Source: Burkholderiaceae bacterium
Lineage (GTDB): Bacteria > Pseudomonadota > Gammaproteobacteria > Burkholderiales > Burkholderiaceae_C
NCBI GenBank assembly: GCA_017848435.1
Contig: JAFEHU010000010.1
Location: forward strand, 1-34,586
Length of the DNA stretch: 34,586 nucleotides
Direction of reading: 5' to 3'
Shown: one piece after another, positions 1 to 8,167 of the stretch
Position numbering within the stretch: the first letter of the stretch is position 1
Layout of the letters: every line of letters begins with the position of its first letter
Made by a program: the position numbers and the translations under genes
Notes under the pieces: model-generated
What the model saw: the letters and a program-made list of their open reading frames with translations, nothing else
The model's database searches: none
What the model was told of the DNA's origin: nothing

Positions 1-48
1 CACCTGCACCTGCTCCTGCTCCTGCACCTGCACCTGCTCCTGCTCCTG
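1..48. repeat. 24-bp tandem repeat (two perfect copies) encoding Pro-Ala linker
   Basis: Bases 1-24 and 25-48 are identical and are built from hexamers CCTGCA and CCTGCT. The frame encodes alternating Pro-Ala. The array touches the window edge and may continue leftwards. The unit is a multiple of three, so copy-number change would keep the protease in frame. Confidence 0.9.
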
Positions 49-929
49 CTCCAGGCTCACAAGTCACTCCTTATGGCATCCAAGTCACTGGCGCGACCAA
101 CAGCTGGTCATTGGCTGGTAACGGCAGTGGTGCGGTGGACAATGGTCCTGTGCTTTACCTCATCGACACGGGCGTCTCCAGCCACCCGGATCTGAATGTA
201 CAGTCGCGCATCAATTTCGCTGGCGGTCTGGACAACGACTGCAACGGCCACGGCACCCATGTGGCTGGCATCGCCGCCGCACGAGACAACAGTACCCACG
301 TGGTCGGTGTTGCACCGGGTGCGCCCATCGTTGCCGTCAAGGTATTGGACTGCAATGGCAGCGGTCAGACATCCAACGTCATCAAGGGAGTGGACTGGGT
401 CACCGCCAATGCCACCGTACCCAACGCAGTGGCCAACATGAGTTTGGGCGGAGGCACCAGCACAGCGATGGACGATGCGGTGCGCAACTCGGCCGCCACA
501 GGCATTCTTTATGCCATCGCCGCAGGCAACAACAGTGGCAATGCCTGTGGGTATTCACCATCCCGCATCGGCGGCTCTACACCTGGCGTGCTGGTGGTGG
601 CAGCCACCGACGAACAGGGGCGTGAGGCTTCGTTCAGCAATTCCGGCAACTGTGTCGATATTTGGGCACCAGGCGTTGACGTACTGTCGACCAGTTTCAC
701 CGGCGGGACCGCGGTTCTTTCAGGCACGTCGATGTCATCTCCGCATGTGGCTGGTGCTGCTGCACTGGCCATTGGTTTGGCACGGCGCAACGTTCAGGCT
801 GTCCCTTCTGGTGCGGAGTTGCGCAGCAGGCTGATCAACACCGCGACCCCAACTGGCCAGACAGGAAAGAGTTTTCTGCTGGGAGGTACTGCCAGACCGG
901 TGCAACTCCTCAATGCGCGCATTGAATGA
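1..929 (+). CDS. Secreted subtilisin-like (S8, proteinase K type) serine protease, 5' end missing
   Basis: The reading frame is open from base 3, so the gene starts before the window. The first visible residues are eight Pro-Ala pairs (bases 3-50), a flexible linker, followed by a mature-enzyme start resembling TPYGI. The catalytic triad is complete: Asp in YLIDTGV (165-167), His in NGHGTHVAG (about 249-251) and Ser in SGTSMSSPHVAG (729-731). The oxyanion-hole Asn is in AIAAGNNSGN. Four Cys (NDCNG, LDCNG, NACGY, GNCVD) suggest disulfides and so an exported protein. The chain stops soon after the catalytic domain, so there is no C-terminal domain in this protein. The family hydrolyses peptide bonds; the signal peptide and propeptide, if present, lie outside the window. 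The ATG/TTG codons inside this frame (for example 111) are not the true start. Confidence 0.93.
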   Translation, partial: PAPAPAPAPAPAPAPAPGSQVTPYGIQVTGATNSWSLAGNGSGAVDNGPVLYLIDTGVSSHPDLNVQSRINFAGGLDNDCNGHGTHVAGIAAARDNSTHVVGVAPGAPIVAVKVLDCNGSGQTSNVIKGVDWVTANATVPNAVANMSLGGGTSTAMDDAVRNSAATGILYAIAAGNNSGNACGYSPSRIGGSTPGVLVVAATDEQGREASFSNSGNCVDIWAPGVDVLSTSFTGGTAVLSGTSMSSPHVAGAAALAIGLARRNVQAVPSGAELRSRLINTATPTGQTGKSFLLGGTARPVQLLNARIE

Positions 930-944
930 TCCGTTATCAGAGCC

Positions 945-2564
945 TCAGGCCTTGCCCGAAGTGCGGCTCAGCAGCAGCACCGGCAGCAGCCCCACCAGCA
1001 CCAGCGCGAGCGACGGCAGCGCCGCCTCGCCCAGCCGCTCGTCACGGGCCAACTGGTAGGCCACCACGGCCAGCGTGTCCATGTTGAAGGGGCGCAGCAC
1101 CAGCGTGGCCGGCAGTTCTTTCATCACATCCACAAACACCAGCAGCGCCGCGGCGGCCGCCGAGCGTTGCAGCAGCGGCCAGTGCACACGCCGCAGCAGG
1201 CCACCGCCGCCAATGCCCAGCATGCGGGCCGAGTCGTCAAAGCTGGCCGGGATGCGCGCGTAACCGCTCTGCACCGACTGCAGCGCCACCGCGCAAAACC
1301 GCACCATGTAGGCCCAGACGATGCCCAGCACCGTGGCCGTCACCCAGTAGCCCACACCGCTCTTGGGGAACGCGGTTTGCAGCCAGCCCACCGGCAACAG
1401 CAGGCCCACGACGATCACCGCGCCGGGAATCGCATAGCCCAGCCCCACCAGGGCCACCACACCGCGTGTCAACCGGTTGGCCTGCCGCCGCACCGCAAAC
1501 GCCAGCAAAAGCGCCAACAGCAGCGCCAGCACCGCGCTGCCACCGCCCAGCAACACGCTGTTGAGGGCCCACTGAACAAACTGGCCCCAGGGCAGCGGCG
1601 AACCGTCGGCCATGGCCAGCACCAGGGGCCGCAGCATGAACAGCACCGGCAGCACAAAACCAAGCAACACCGGCAGGGCACACGCCGTGAAAGCCACAGC
1701 GGCATGGCGGCCACGCAGCACCACCGGTTGCGCCTCGCTGGAGCCAGCGCGGGCGCCCCGCGCGGCCACGAACCGCATTCGCCGCTGTGCCTTGTGCTCG
1801 ATTCGCAACACCACCACCACGACCACCAGCAACAGCGTGGCCAGTTGCGCGGCGGCCAGGCGGTTGTCCATCGCCAGCCAGGCCTTGTAGATGCCCGCCG
1901 TGTAGGTCTGGATGCCAAAGTAGCTGACCACGCCAAAGTCGGCCAGCGTTTCCATCAGCGCCAACGCCACACCAGCCGCCACCGCCGGCCGCGCCAGCGG
2001 CAGCGCCACCTGGCGGATGCGCCGGCCCAGCGGCGCCCCCAGCAGCCGCGCGGCTTCCATCAAATGGCTACCGCGCTCGGCCAGCGCGGTGCGCGCCAGC
2101 AGGTAGACATAGGGGTAGAGCGCAAAGGTGAAGACCCAGACCGCGCCACCCAGGCTGCGCACCTCGGGAAACACGCGGCCTTCCAGGCCAAAGCTGGCCC
2201 GCAACCAGCTTTGCAACGGGCCGCTGAACTGCAGAAAGTCGGTACTGGCGTAGGCCACCACATAGGCCGGCATGGCCAGTGGCAGCAGCAGCGCCCACGA
2301 CAGCGTCTGCCGGCCTGGAAACTCGAACAGCGTCACGGCGGTGGCGGTGGCCGTGCCCACCAGCGCCACACCCACGCCCACACACAGGCACAGCAGCAAG
2401 GTGGTGCCGGTGTAGCGCGGCAGCACGGTGTGCGCCATCTCGCCCAGAATCTGCCCGCTCTCGGGCGTCCACTGTGCCCACGACGCGAGCACCGACAACA
2501 CTGGCAAGGCCAGCACGAGCGCCGTCAGCAGCAAAAGGGTGGGGAACAACCAGCGTTGGAACAT
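945..2564 (-). CDS. fbpB: Fe(III)-type ABC transporter, fused two-domain permease (FbpB/SfuB family)
   Basis: A strongly hydrophobic 539-residue protein with two binding-protein-dependent transport permease halves, as in FbpB/SfuB. Each half carries an EAA-type loop that docks on the ATPase: EAARLLGAPLGRRIRQVALP in the N-half, and a DDSARMLGIGG...WPLL version in the C-half followed by MKELPATLVLRP, typical of ferric permeases. About 12 membrane segments are expected in the inner membrane. I chose the ATG at 2564 (MFQRWLFP) because the first membrane segment follows directly; an ATG at 2618 would add 18 residues and cannot be excluded. It is divergent from the ATPase gene at 2652 and shares an 87-nt control region with it. 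Substrate (ferric iron) is inferred from family resemblance; thiamine or other two-domain permeases are the alternative. No binding-protein gene is visible. Confidence 0.82.
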   Translation of the reverse strand: MFQRWLFPTLLLLTALVLALPVLSVLASWAQWTPESGQILGEMAHTVLPRYTGTTLLLCLCVGVGVALVGTATATAVTLFEFPGRQTLSWALLLPLAMPAYVVAYASTDFLQFSGPLQSWLRASFGLEGRVFPEVRSLGGAVWVFTFALYPYVYLLARTALAERGSHLMEAARLLGAPLGRRIRQVALPLARPAVAAGVALALMETLADFGVVSYFGIQTYTAGIYKAWLAMDNRLAAAQLATLLLVVVVVVLRIEHKAQRRMRFVAARGARAGSSEAQPVVLRGRHAAVAFTACALPVLLGFVLPVLFMLRPLVLAMADGSPLPWGQFVQWALNSVLLGGGSAVLALLLALLLAFAVRRQANRLTRGVVALVGLGYAIPGAVIVVGLLLPVGWLQTAFPKSGVGYWVTATVLGIVWAYMVRFCAVALQSVQSGYARIPASFDDSARMLGIGGGGLLRRVHWPLLQRSAAAAALLVFVDVMKELPATLVLRPFNMDTLAVVAYQLARDERLGEAALPSLALVLVGLLPVLLLSRTSGKA

Positions 2565-2628
2565 GCGGGGCAGGTACAGGCAGGGCAAACCGCCATCAGG
2601 GACACACCCGGCGGGCATGCAAATGCGA

Positions 2629-2646
2629 ATTGTAGACATCTACAAT
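2629..2646. promoter_or_regulatory. Palindromic operator candidate in the fbpB/fbpC divergent region
   Basis: ATTGTAGA (2629-2636) and TCTACAAT (2639-2646) form a perfect 8-bp inverted repeat around a 2-bp centre. Each arm ends in a TACAAT -10-like hexamer, one reading towards each gene. It does not resemble the usual GATAAT-based Fur box. Dimeric regulator binding is inference. Confidence 0.55.
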
Positions 2647-2654
2647 GGCGCATG
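2641..2654 (+). promoter_or_regulatory. -10-like TACAAT 5 nt before the fbpC start codon
   Basis: TACAAT at 2641-2646 is separated by five bases from the ATG at 2652. Transcription would start at or next to the A of the start codon. No Shine-Dalgarno sequence is visible and the -35 match is poor, so the promoter call is tentative. Confidence 0.4.
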
Positions 2655-3761
2655 TTCCTGGATGTCCACGATTTGAAGGTGCAGTACTGCGGCCGCGACC
2701 GGCCCGCGGTCGATGGCGTCTCGCTGGCTTTGCAGGCGGGTGAAATTGGCGTTCTGATCGGCCCATCAGGCTGTGGCAAGACCACCCTGCTGCGCGCCGT
2801 GGCCGGCCTGGAGCCGGTGGCCGGTGGCCACATCCAACTGGCGGGCGAGTGGGTCAGTCAGGCCGGGCGGGCGGTGGCCCCCGAGCACCGCCGCATTGGC
2901 ATGGTGTTCCAGGACTACGCGCTCTTTCCCCACCTGGACGTGGCCCGCAACGTGGCCTTTGGCATTGACGCACTGCCCAAACCGGAACGCGCAGTGCGTG
3001 TGGCCGAGGTACTGGCCCTGGTGGGCCTGGGGGGCTCTGAAAAACGCTTTCCCCACGAACTCTCTGGCGGTCAGCAACAGCGGGTGGCCCTGGCCCGCGC
3101 GTTGGCGCCCAAGCCACGCCTGTTGCTGCTCGATGAACCTTTTTCCAACCTCGACGTGGAATTGCGCGAGCGGCTCGCGCACGAGGTGCGCGGCATTCTG
3201 AAGCAGGCCGGCACCACCGCGCTGTTTGTCACCCACGACCAGCTGGAAGCCTTTGCCATTGGCGACGTGATTGGCGTGATGCACGAAGGCCGGCTGCACC
3301 AGTGGGACGGCGCCTACAACCTCTACCACCGCCCCGCCACCCGTTTTGTGGCCGACTTCATTGGCCACGGCGTGTTCACGCCCGCCTCGCTGCGCCCGGT
3401 GGGCCAGCAGCTGGTGGTGCACACCCCGCTGGGCGAGTTCACCGACCCCCATCGCCACCCGTTGCCAGGCGACTTTGCCGGAGGCGACTACGACCTGCTG
3501 CTGCGCGCCGACGACATCGTCCACGACGACGACGCGCCGGTGAAGGCCGAAATCGTCCGCAAGGCATTTCGCGGTTCGGAGTTTTTGTACACCCTGCGGC
3601 TGCAGAGCGGCGAAACGGTGATGGCCCATGTGCCCTCGCACCACGACCACAGAGTGGGCGAATGGATTGGCATCCGCGCCGAGATCGACCACATCGTGAC
3701 CTTCGAACGGCACGGTCCGGCACCTGCGCCAGTGCCCACAACCTTGCCCCGGCGGCGTTAA
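2652..3761 (+). CDS. fbpC: Fe(III)-type ABC transporter, ATP-binding protein
   Basis: A 369-residue importer ATPase. All nucleotide-binding motifs are present in order: Walker A GPSGCGKTT (residues 37-45), Q-loop FQDYALFPHLD, signature LSGGQQQRVALARAL, Walker B LLLLDEPFSNLD and H-loop FVTHDQLEA. A C-terminal regulatory region of about 120 residues (TOBE-like) follows, as in FbpC/PotA-type ATPases. The start at 2652 gives the normal N-terminus; the same frame stays open far upstream only because it is antisense to the permease gene. It should drive the permease encoded divergently at 945-2564. The stop overlaps the DedA gene's stop from the other strand in a shared TTAA. Confidence 0.85.
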   Translation: MFLDVHDLKVQYCGRDRPAVDGVSLALQAGEIGVLIGPSGCGKTTLLRAVAGLEPVAGGHIQLAGEWVSQAGRAVAPEHRRIGMVFQDYALFPHLDVARNVAFGIDALPKPERAVRVAEVLALVGLGGSEKRFPHELSGGQQQRVALARALAPKPRLLLLDEPFSNLDVELRERLAHEVRGILKQAGTTALFVTHDQLEAFAIGDVIGVMHEGRLHQWDGAYNLYHRPATRFVADFIGHGVFTPASLRPVGQQLVVHTPLGEFTDPHRHPLPGDFAGGDYDLLLRADDIVHDDDAPVKAEIVRKAFRGSEFLYTLRLQSGETVMAHVPSHHDHRVGEWIGIRAEIDHIVTFERHGPAPAPVPTTLPRRR

Positions 3762-4243
3762 AGGCCGGGCAGCTGCCCCGGGAAAATGTAGAGCAGCAAC
3801 ACCGTCATCGTCAGGTAACGCAGGAACTTGCCAATCGCCATGTAAAGCGCACAAGGCCAGAACGGCATCTTGAGCCAACCGGCCACCGCACACAGTGGGT
3901 CACCCACCACCGGCAGCCATGACAGCAGACAGGCCTTGGGACCGAAACGCTGCAGCCAGTCGATGGCACGCACATGGGTCGAAGACCCACGGTAATGGTC
4001 CATCATCCGGTGCGCGCCATAGCCCATCCACCAGCTCACCGCCCCCCCCAGCGTGTTACCGACCGTGGCCACCACAATCGCCGGCCAGAACAGTTCCGGG
4101 TTGAGCTTGATCAGCCCCAGCACCGCCGGTTCAGACCCCAATGGCAGCAGCGTGGCCGAGACGAAAGCCACCACAAACACCGTACTCAGACCGTACTGCG
4201 GCAAGGCCAGCAGTGCCAGCAGGGAGTGGAACCAAGCATCCAT
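3758..4243 (-). CDS. DedA/VTT-domain inner membrane protein (YqaA-like)
   Basis: A 161-residue polytopic membrane protein with the VTT (SNARE-associated/DedA) pattern: hydrophobic N-terminus, SATLLPLGSEP, a GNTLGGAVSWWMGY segment, then WLQRFGPKACLLSWLPVVGDPLC and a terminal hydrophobic helix. It matches the short YqaA branch. DedA proteins are linked to envelope lipid homeostasis, some as lipid flippases; the role of this branch is not established. A TATACT hexamer lies just before the start (4260 to 4255, minus strand), leaving a very short leader and no visible Shine-Dalgarno. It is divergent from dusB and convergent with fbpC. Confidence 0.8.
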   Translation of the reverse strand: MDAWFHSLLALLALPQYGLSTVFVVAFVSATLLPLGSEPAVLGLIKLNPELFWPAIVVATVGNTLGGAVSWWMGYGAHRMMDHYRGSSTHVRAIDWLQRFGPKACLLSWLPVVGDPLCAVAGWLKMPFWPCALYMAIGKFLRYLTMTVLLLYIFPGQLPGL

Positions 4244-4254
4244 GGAAGCTGGTC

Positions 4255-4260
4255 AGTATA
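4255..4260 (-). promoter_or_regulatory. -10-like TATACT before the DedA-family gene
   Basis: On the minus strand TATACT ends 11 nt before the ATG at 4243, which predicts a leader of about five bases. No clear -35 was found. Confidence 0.4.
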
Positions 4261-4343
4261 GGGGCCCGCCATGGCCACGGCCGCGTGCCACCCCGGGCCC
4301 CAGGCCCGCACTGCAGATTTCGGTTGCTGAAATTTTGGGCAGG

Positions 4344-4349
4344 TACAAT
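4344..4349 (+). promoter_or_regulatory. -10-like TACAAT upstream of dusB
   Basis: TACAAT lies 58 nt before the dusB ATG. A TTGCTG at 4324-4329 is only 14 nt upstream, too close for an ideal -35, so only the -10 call is offered. It would serve the dusB-fis-purH-eamA block. Confidence 0.4.
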
Positions 4350-4407
4350 CGCCCCTCTTTCAGATCCTGCTGCCAGCGCCGCATTGTTCAGCCCATCGCC
4401 GCCCCAC

Positions 4408-5448
4408 ATGCACATCGGTCCCTACCTTCTGGCCAACAACCTGTTGGCCGCCCCGATGGCGGGCGTGACCGACCGGCCGTTCCGCATGCTGTGCAAGCGG
4501 TTGGGCGCTGGCTACGCGGTCAGTGAGATGGTGACCTCGCGGCGCGACCTCTGGACCAGCCTGAAAACCTCGCGCCGCGCCAACCACGACGGAGAACCCG
4601 CGCCCATCGCCGTGCAGATCGCAGGCACCGACGCGGCCATGATGGCCGAGGCCACCACCTTCAACATCGACCGCGGCGCGCAGATCATCGACATCAACAT
4701 GGGGTGCCCGGCCAAGAAGGTCTGCAACAAGTGGGCGGGTTCTGCGCTGATGCAGGACGAGCCCCTGGCCCTCGACATCATCGAGGCCGTGGTGGCCGCC
4801 GCCGCACCTCACGGCGTGCCCGTGACGCTGAAAATGCGCACTGGCTGGAGCGCAGAACACCGCAACGCCGTGCGCATTGCCCGCGCCGCCGAAAGCGCCG
4901 GTGTGCAGATGCTCACCGTGCATGGCCGAACCCGCGAACAGGGCTACAAAGGCCATGCCGAATACGACACGATTGCCGCCGTGAAAGCCGCGCTGCGCAT
5001 TCCGGTGGTGGCCAACGGCGACATCACCACGCCCGAAAAAGCCCGTGACGTGCTGGCGTATACGAAGGCCGACGCGGTGATGGTCGGCCGCGCCGCCCAG
5101 GGCAGGCCCTGGATCTTCCGCGAGATCGCGCACTACCTGGCCACCGGCACACACCTGGCGCAACCACTGGTGGCCGAAGTGCGGCAACTGCTGCTGGACC
5201 ACCTGCGCGACCACTACAGCCTGTACGGTGAACTCACCGGCATGCGCACCGCACGCAAACACATTGCCTGGTACGTGAAGGCCTTGCCCGGCGGCGAAGA
5301 TTTCCGGCAGCGCATCAACATGGTGGAAGACTGTGAGCAGCAGTGGCTGGCCGTGGCCGCCTTTTTTGACGCGCTGGAAAACGAACACGAACGCCTGCCC
5401 AACGTGACGGTGGCGACAGAACAAGAAGCAATGGAGTGGAGCACATGA
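4408..5448 (+). CDS. dusB: tRNA-dihydrouridine synthase B
   Basis: A 346-residue flavoenzyme that reduces uridine to dihydrouridine in the tRNA D-loop, using NADPH and FMN. Signature stretches are APMAGVTDRPFR at the N-terminus, INMGCPAKKV with the Cys that acts as general acid, LKMRTGW, TVHGRTREQGY, VVANGDITTPE and VMVGRAAQGRPWIF for FMN phosphate binding. A helical tRNA-binding region follows. The ATG at 4408 begins MHIGPYLL, the normal DusB N-terminus; upstream in-frame codons are rejected because they run through promoter-like sequence. The stop overlaps the fis start as ATGA. The dusB-fis pairing is a classical proteobacterial arrangement. Confidence 0.95.
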   Translation: MHIGPYLLANNLLAAPMAGVTDRPFRMLCKRLGAGYAVSEMVTSRRDLWTSLKTSRRANHDGEPAPIAVQIAGTDAAMMAEATTFNIDRGAQIIDINMGCPAKKVCNKWAGSALMQDEPLALDIIEAVVAAAAPHGVPVTLKMRTGWSAEHRNAVRIARAAESAGVQMLTVHGRTREQGYKGHAEYDTIAAVKAALRIPVVANGDITTPEKARDVLAYTKADAVMVGRAAQGRPWIFREIAHYLATGTHLAQPLVAEVRQLLLDHLRDHYSLYGELTGMRTARKHIAWYVKALPGGEDFRQRINMVEDCEQQWLAVAAFFDALENEHERLPNVTVATEQEAMEWST

Positions 5449-5681
5449 GCAAGAAGCAGATTGAGGAGTGCGTGAAGAGCAGCCTGGATGGCTACTTCCG
5501 CGACCTCTGCGGTACCGAGCCCGACGGCATGTACGACATGCTGGTCAAGGCCGTGGAGAAGCCGCTGCTGGAGGTGGTGATGCAGCGCGCCGAGCACAAC
5601 CAGTCCAAGGCCGCCGAATGGCTGGGCCTGAACCGCAACACCCTGCGCAAAAAACTCGTTGAACACAAACTTCTCAAATAA
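5445..5681 (+). CDS. fis: Fis-family DNA-binding protein
   Basis: A 78-residue Fis homologue. The C-terminal helix-turn-helix is clear ([19 protein letters not shown]). Fis is a nucleoid-associated dimer that bends DNA and adjusts rRNA/tRNA promoters with growth rate. The E. coli protein is 98 residues; the missing N-terminal arm is the part that contacts invertases, so this is the short form found in betaproteobacteria. The start at 5445 (MSKKQIEE) overlaps the dusB stop by ATGA and has GGAG about 7 nt upstream; an ATG at 5436 is possible but less conserved-looking. Translation is probably coupled to dusB. Confidence 0.93.
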   Translation: MSKKQIEECVKSSLDGYFRDLCGTEPDGMYDMLVKAVEKPLLEVVMQRAEHNQSKAAEWLGLNRNTLRKKLVEHKLLK

Positions 5682-5700
5682 AACCTCTCTGCACACCGCC

Positions 5701-7272
5701 ATGAACGCACTCATCTCCGTCTCCGACAAAACCGGCATCGTCGAATTCGCACAAGCCCTGCACGGGCTGGGCATCCGGCTCATTTCCACCGGCGGCACCG
5801 CCAAGCTGCTGGCCGACCAGGGCCTGCCCGTCACCGAAGCGGCCGAGCTCACCGGCTTCCCCGAGATGCTGGACGGCCGCGTCAAAACCCTGCACCCCAT
5901 GGTGCACGGTGGCCTGCTGGCCCGCCGCGACCTGCCCGAGCATATGGCCGCATTGGCCAAGCACGGTATCCAGACCATCGACCTGCTCATCGTCAACCTC
6001 TACCCTTTCGAGGCGACGGTCGCCAAACCCGGCTGCACGCTGGAAGACGCGATTGAGAACATCGACATCGGTGGCCCGGCCATGGTGCGCAGCGCCGCCA
6101 AGAACTGGAAGGACGTGGGCGTGCTGACCGACGCTTCGCAGTACGCTGGCGTGCTGGAAGAACTCAAGGCCCACGGCAAGCTCAGCGACAAGCTGCGCTT
6201 TGCGCTGTCGGTGGCGGCGTTCAACCGCATCAGCAACTACGACGGCGCGATCAGCGACTTTCTCTCGCGCATCCAGGACGATGGCTCGCACAGCCTGTTC
6301 GGTGGCCAGGCCAACGGCCGCTTTGTGAAACTGCAGGAACTGCGCTACGGCGAGAACCCGCACCAGCAGGCCGCCTTCTACCGCGACCTCTACCCCGCAC
6401 CGGGCTCGCTGGTCACGGCCACGCAGCTGCAAGGCAAGGAACTGAGCTACAACAACATCGCCGATGCCGACGCCGCCTGGGAATGTGTGAAGAGCTTCAC
6501 CACCCCGGCCTGTGTGATCGTGAAACACGCCAACCCCTGCGGCGTGGCCGTGGGCGCCGACCCGCTGGAGGCTTACAGCAAGGCCTTCCAGACCGACCCG
6601 ACCTCGGCCTTCGGCGGCATCATCGCGTTGAACCGCACGCTGGATGCGGCAGCGGCCCAGGCCATCAGCAAGCAGTTCGTCGAGGTGCTGATGGCGCCCG
6701 GCTTCACCGCCGAAGCGCTGGAGGTGTTCAAGAGCAAGGTCAATGTGCGCATCCTGCAGATTGCGCTGCCGCCGGGCGGCAAGACCGACTGGGACAACGG
6801 CCGCAACCTGATGGACATCAAGCGCGTGGGTTCGGGCCTGCTGATGCAGACCGCCGACAACCACGAACTCACGCTGGCCGACCTGAAAGTGGTCACCACC
6901 AAACAGCCCAGCCCGGCCGAACTGCAGGACCTGCTGTTCGCCTGGAAGGTGGCCAAGTACGTCAAGAGCAACGCCATCGTGTTCTGCAAAAACGGCATGA
7001 CCATGGGCGTGGGCGCGGGCCAGATGAGCCGGCTCGATTCGGCCCGCATCGCCAGCATCAAGGCCGGCCATGCCAACCTGTCGCTGGCCGGCACGGTGGT
7101 GGCCAGCGACGCCTTCTTCCCGTTCCGCGACGGGCTCGATGTGGTGGTGGACGCGGGTGCGACCTGCGTGGCCCAGCCCGGGGGCTCGATGCGCGACCAG
7201 GAGGTGATTGACGCTGCCAACGAACGCGGCGTGGCCATGGTGTTCACCGGCGTGCGCCACTTCCGCCACTGA
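5701..7272 (+). CDS. purH: Bifunctional AICAR formyltransferase / IMP cyclohydrolase
   Basis: A 523-residue enzyme for the last two steps of purine biosynthesis: AICAR to FAICAR using 10-formyl-THF, then closure to IMP. The N-terminal cyclohydrolase (MGS-like) domain starts [15 protein letters not shown] and includes [18 protein letters not shown]. The C-terminal transformylase domain has the catalytic KHANPCG motif (Lys275-His276), [10 protein letters not shown] and a C-terminus ending GVRHFRH. Length is as expected. The ATG at 5701 gives the standard N-terminus; an upstream TTG at 5659 inside fis is unlikely. It follows fis by 19 nt, so is probably cotranscribed with dusB-fis. Confidence 0.96.
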   Translation: MNALISVSDKTGIVEFAQALHGLGIRLISTGGTAKLLADQGLPVTEAAELTGFPEMLDGRVKTLHPMVHGGLLARRDLPEHMAALAKHGIQTIDLLIVNLYPFEATVAKPGCTLEDAIENIDIGGPAMVRSAAKNWKDVGVLTDASQYAGVLEELKAHGKLSDKLRFALSVAAFNRISNYDGAISDFLSRIQDDGSHSLFGGQANGRFVKLQELRYGENPHQQAAFYRDLYPAPGSLVTATQLQGKELSYNNIADADAAWECVKSFTTPACVIVKHANPCGVAVGADPLEAYSKAFQTDPTSAFGGIIALNRTLDAAAAQAISKQFVEVLMAPGFTAEALEVFKSKVNVRILQIALPPGGKTDWDNGRNLMDIKRVGSGLLMQTADNHELTLADLKVVTTKQPSPAELQDLLFAWKVAKYVKSNAIVFCKNGMTMGVGAGQMSRLDSARIASIKAGHANLSLAGTVVASDAFFPFRDGLDVVVDAGATCVAQPGGSMRDQEVIDAANERGVAMVFTGVRHFRH

Positions 7273-7281
7273 TCGCCTGCG

Positions 7282-8166
7282 TTGAACACCGTCCTCGCAC
7301 CACGCCACCTGCTGCTCGGCCTGGCGGTGGTGGCGGTGTGGGGCTCCAATTTCGTTGTCATCAAGTTCGGGCTGCAGGACCTGCCGCCGCTGTTGTTTGC
7401 CGCGTTGCGCTTCAGCCTGGCGGCCGTGCCGGCCGTGTTCCTGCTGCGGCGCCCGGCGGTGCCCTGGCGCAACCTCGCCGCCTACGGTGTGCTGATCGGT
7501 GCGGGCCAGTTCGGCCTGCTGTTCATGGCCATGCGCGCCGACATCACGCCAGGGCTGGCCTCACTGGTGATCCAGATCCAGGTGTTCTTCACCGTGGGGC
7601 TGGCCATGCTGCTGAGCGGCGACCGGCCGCAGCCTTTCCAGTGGCTGGCAACGGCGATTGCCGCCGCCGGCATTGCCACGATTGCCTGGCACAGCGACGG
7701 CAGCGCCACCCCGCGGGGGCTGCTGATGATTGGCTGCGCCGCGCTGAGCTGGGCCGGCGGCAACCTGGTCGGGCGTGCCGCCGGACAGGTGGACATGCTG
7801 GCCTATGTGGCGTGGTCCAGCCTGTTTGCGGTGCCGCCGCTTGCGCTGCTGTCGCTGCTGGTGGAAGGTTGGCCGCGCATCGCCGCGGGTCTGTCCCACG
7901 CCGGCTGGGAGACTTGGGCCGCGGTGCTGTGGCAATCCGCCGGCAACACACTGTTTGGTTATGGCGCCTGGGCCTGGCTGCTGAGCCGCTACGCGGCCGC
8001 TTCGGTCACGCCCCTGGCCTTGCTGGTGCCGGTGTTCGGCATGGGGGCATCGGCCCTCTGGCTGGCCGAACCACTTCAAGGCTGGAAGCTGGGCGCAGCC
8101 GCGCTGGTGATGGCGGGCCTGGCGGTGAATGTGCTGTGGCCGCGCTGGCGGGCGCGGCAGGCCTGA
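7282..8166 (+). CDS. eamA: EamA-type DMT-superfamily exporter
   Basis: A 294-residue membrane protein with two EamA repeats and about ten membrane segments. It resembles E. coli EamA (YdeD), an O-acetylserine/cysteine exporter, through its length: WGSNFVVIKFGL near the N-terminus, PPLLFAALRF, SWAGGNLVGR in the middle and ASVTPLALLVPVFGMGAS near the end. The start is a TTG at 7282, nine bases after the purH stop; there is no good ATG and the first membrane segment begins almost at once. The transported compound is inferred only from the family. It ends one base before the hemL stop on the other strand. Confidence 0.82.
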   Translation: MNTVLAPRHLLLGLAVVAVWGSNFVVIKFGLQDLPPLLFAALRFSLAAVPAVFLLRRPAVPWRNLAAYGVLIGAGQFGLLFMAMRADITPGLASLVIQIQVFFTVGLAMLLSGDRPQPFQWLATAIAAAGIATIAWHSDGSATPRGLLMIGCAALSWAGGNLVGRAAGQVDMLAYVAWSSLFAVPPLALLSLLVEGWPRIAAGLSHAGWETWAAVLWQSAGNTLFGYGAWAWLLSRYAAASVTPLALLVPVFGMGASALWLAEPLQGWKLGAAALVMAGLAVNVLWPRWRARQA

Positions 8167-8167
8167 G

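Noticed and set aside
1167-2651. Upstream extension of the fbpC frame by about 495 codons
   Set aside because: It runs antisense through fbpB and gives a Gln/His/Arg-rich sequence with no domain. The ABC ATPase starts normally at 2652.
4324-4349. TTGCTG / TACAAT as a full promoter for dusB
   Set aside because: The spacer is only 14 bp. Only the -10-like element is kept, at low confidence.
5674-7308. 544-codon minus-strand frame opposite purH
   Set aside because: Antisense shadow; the purH product is complete and typical on the plus strand.
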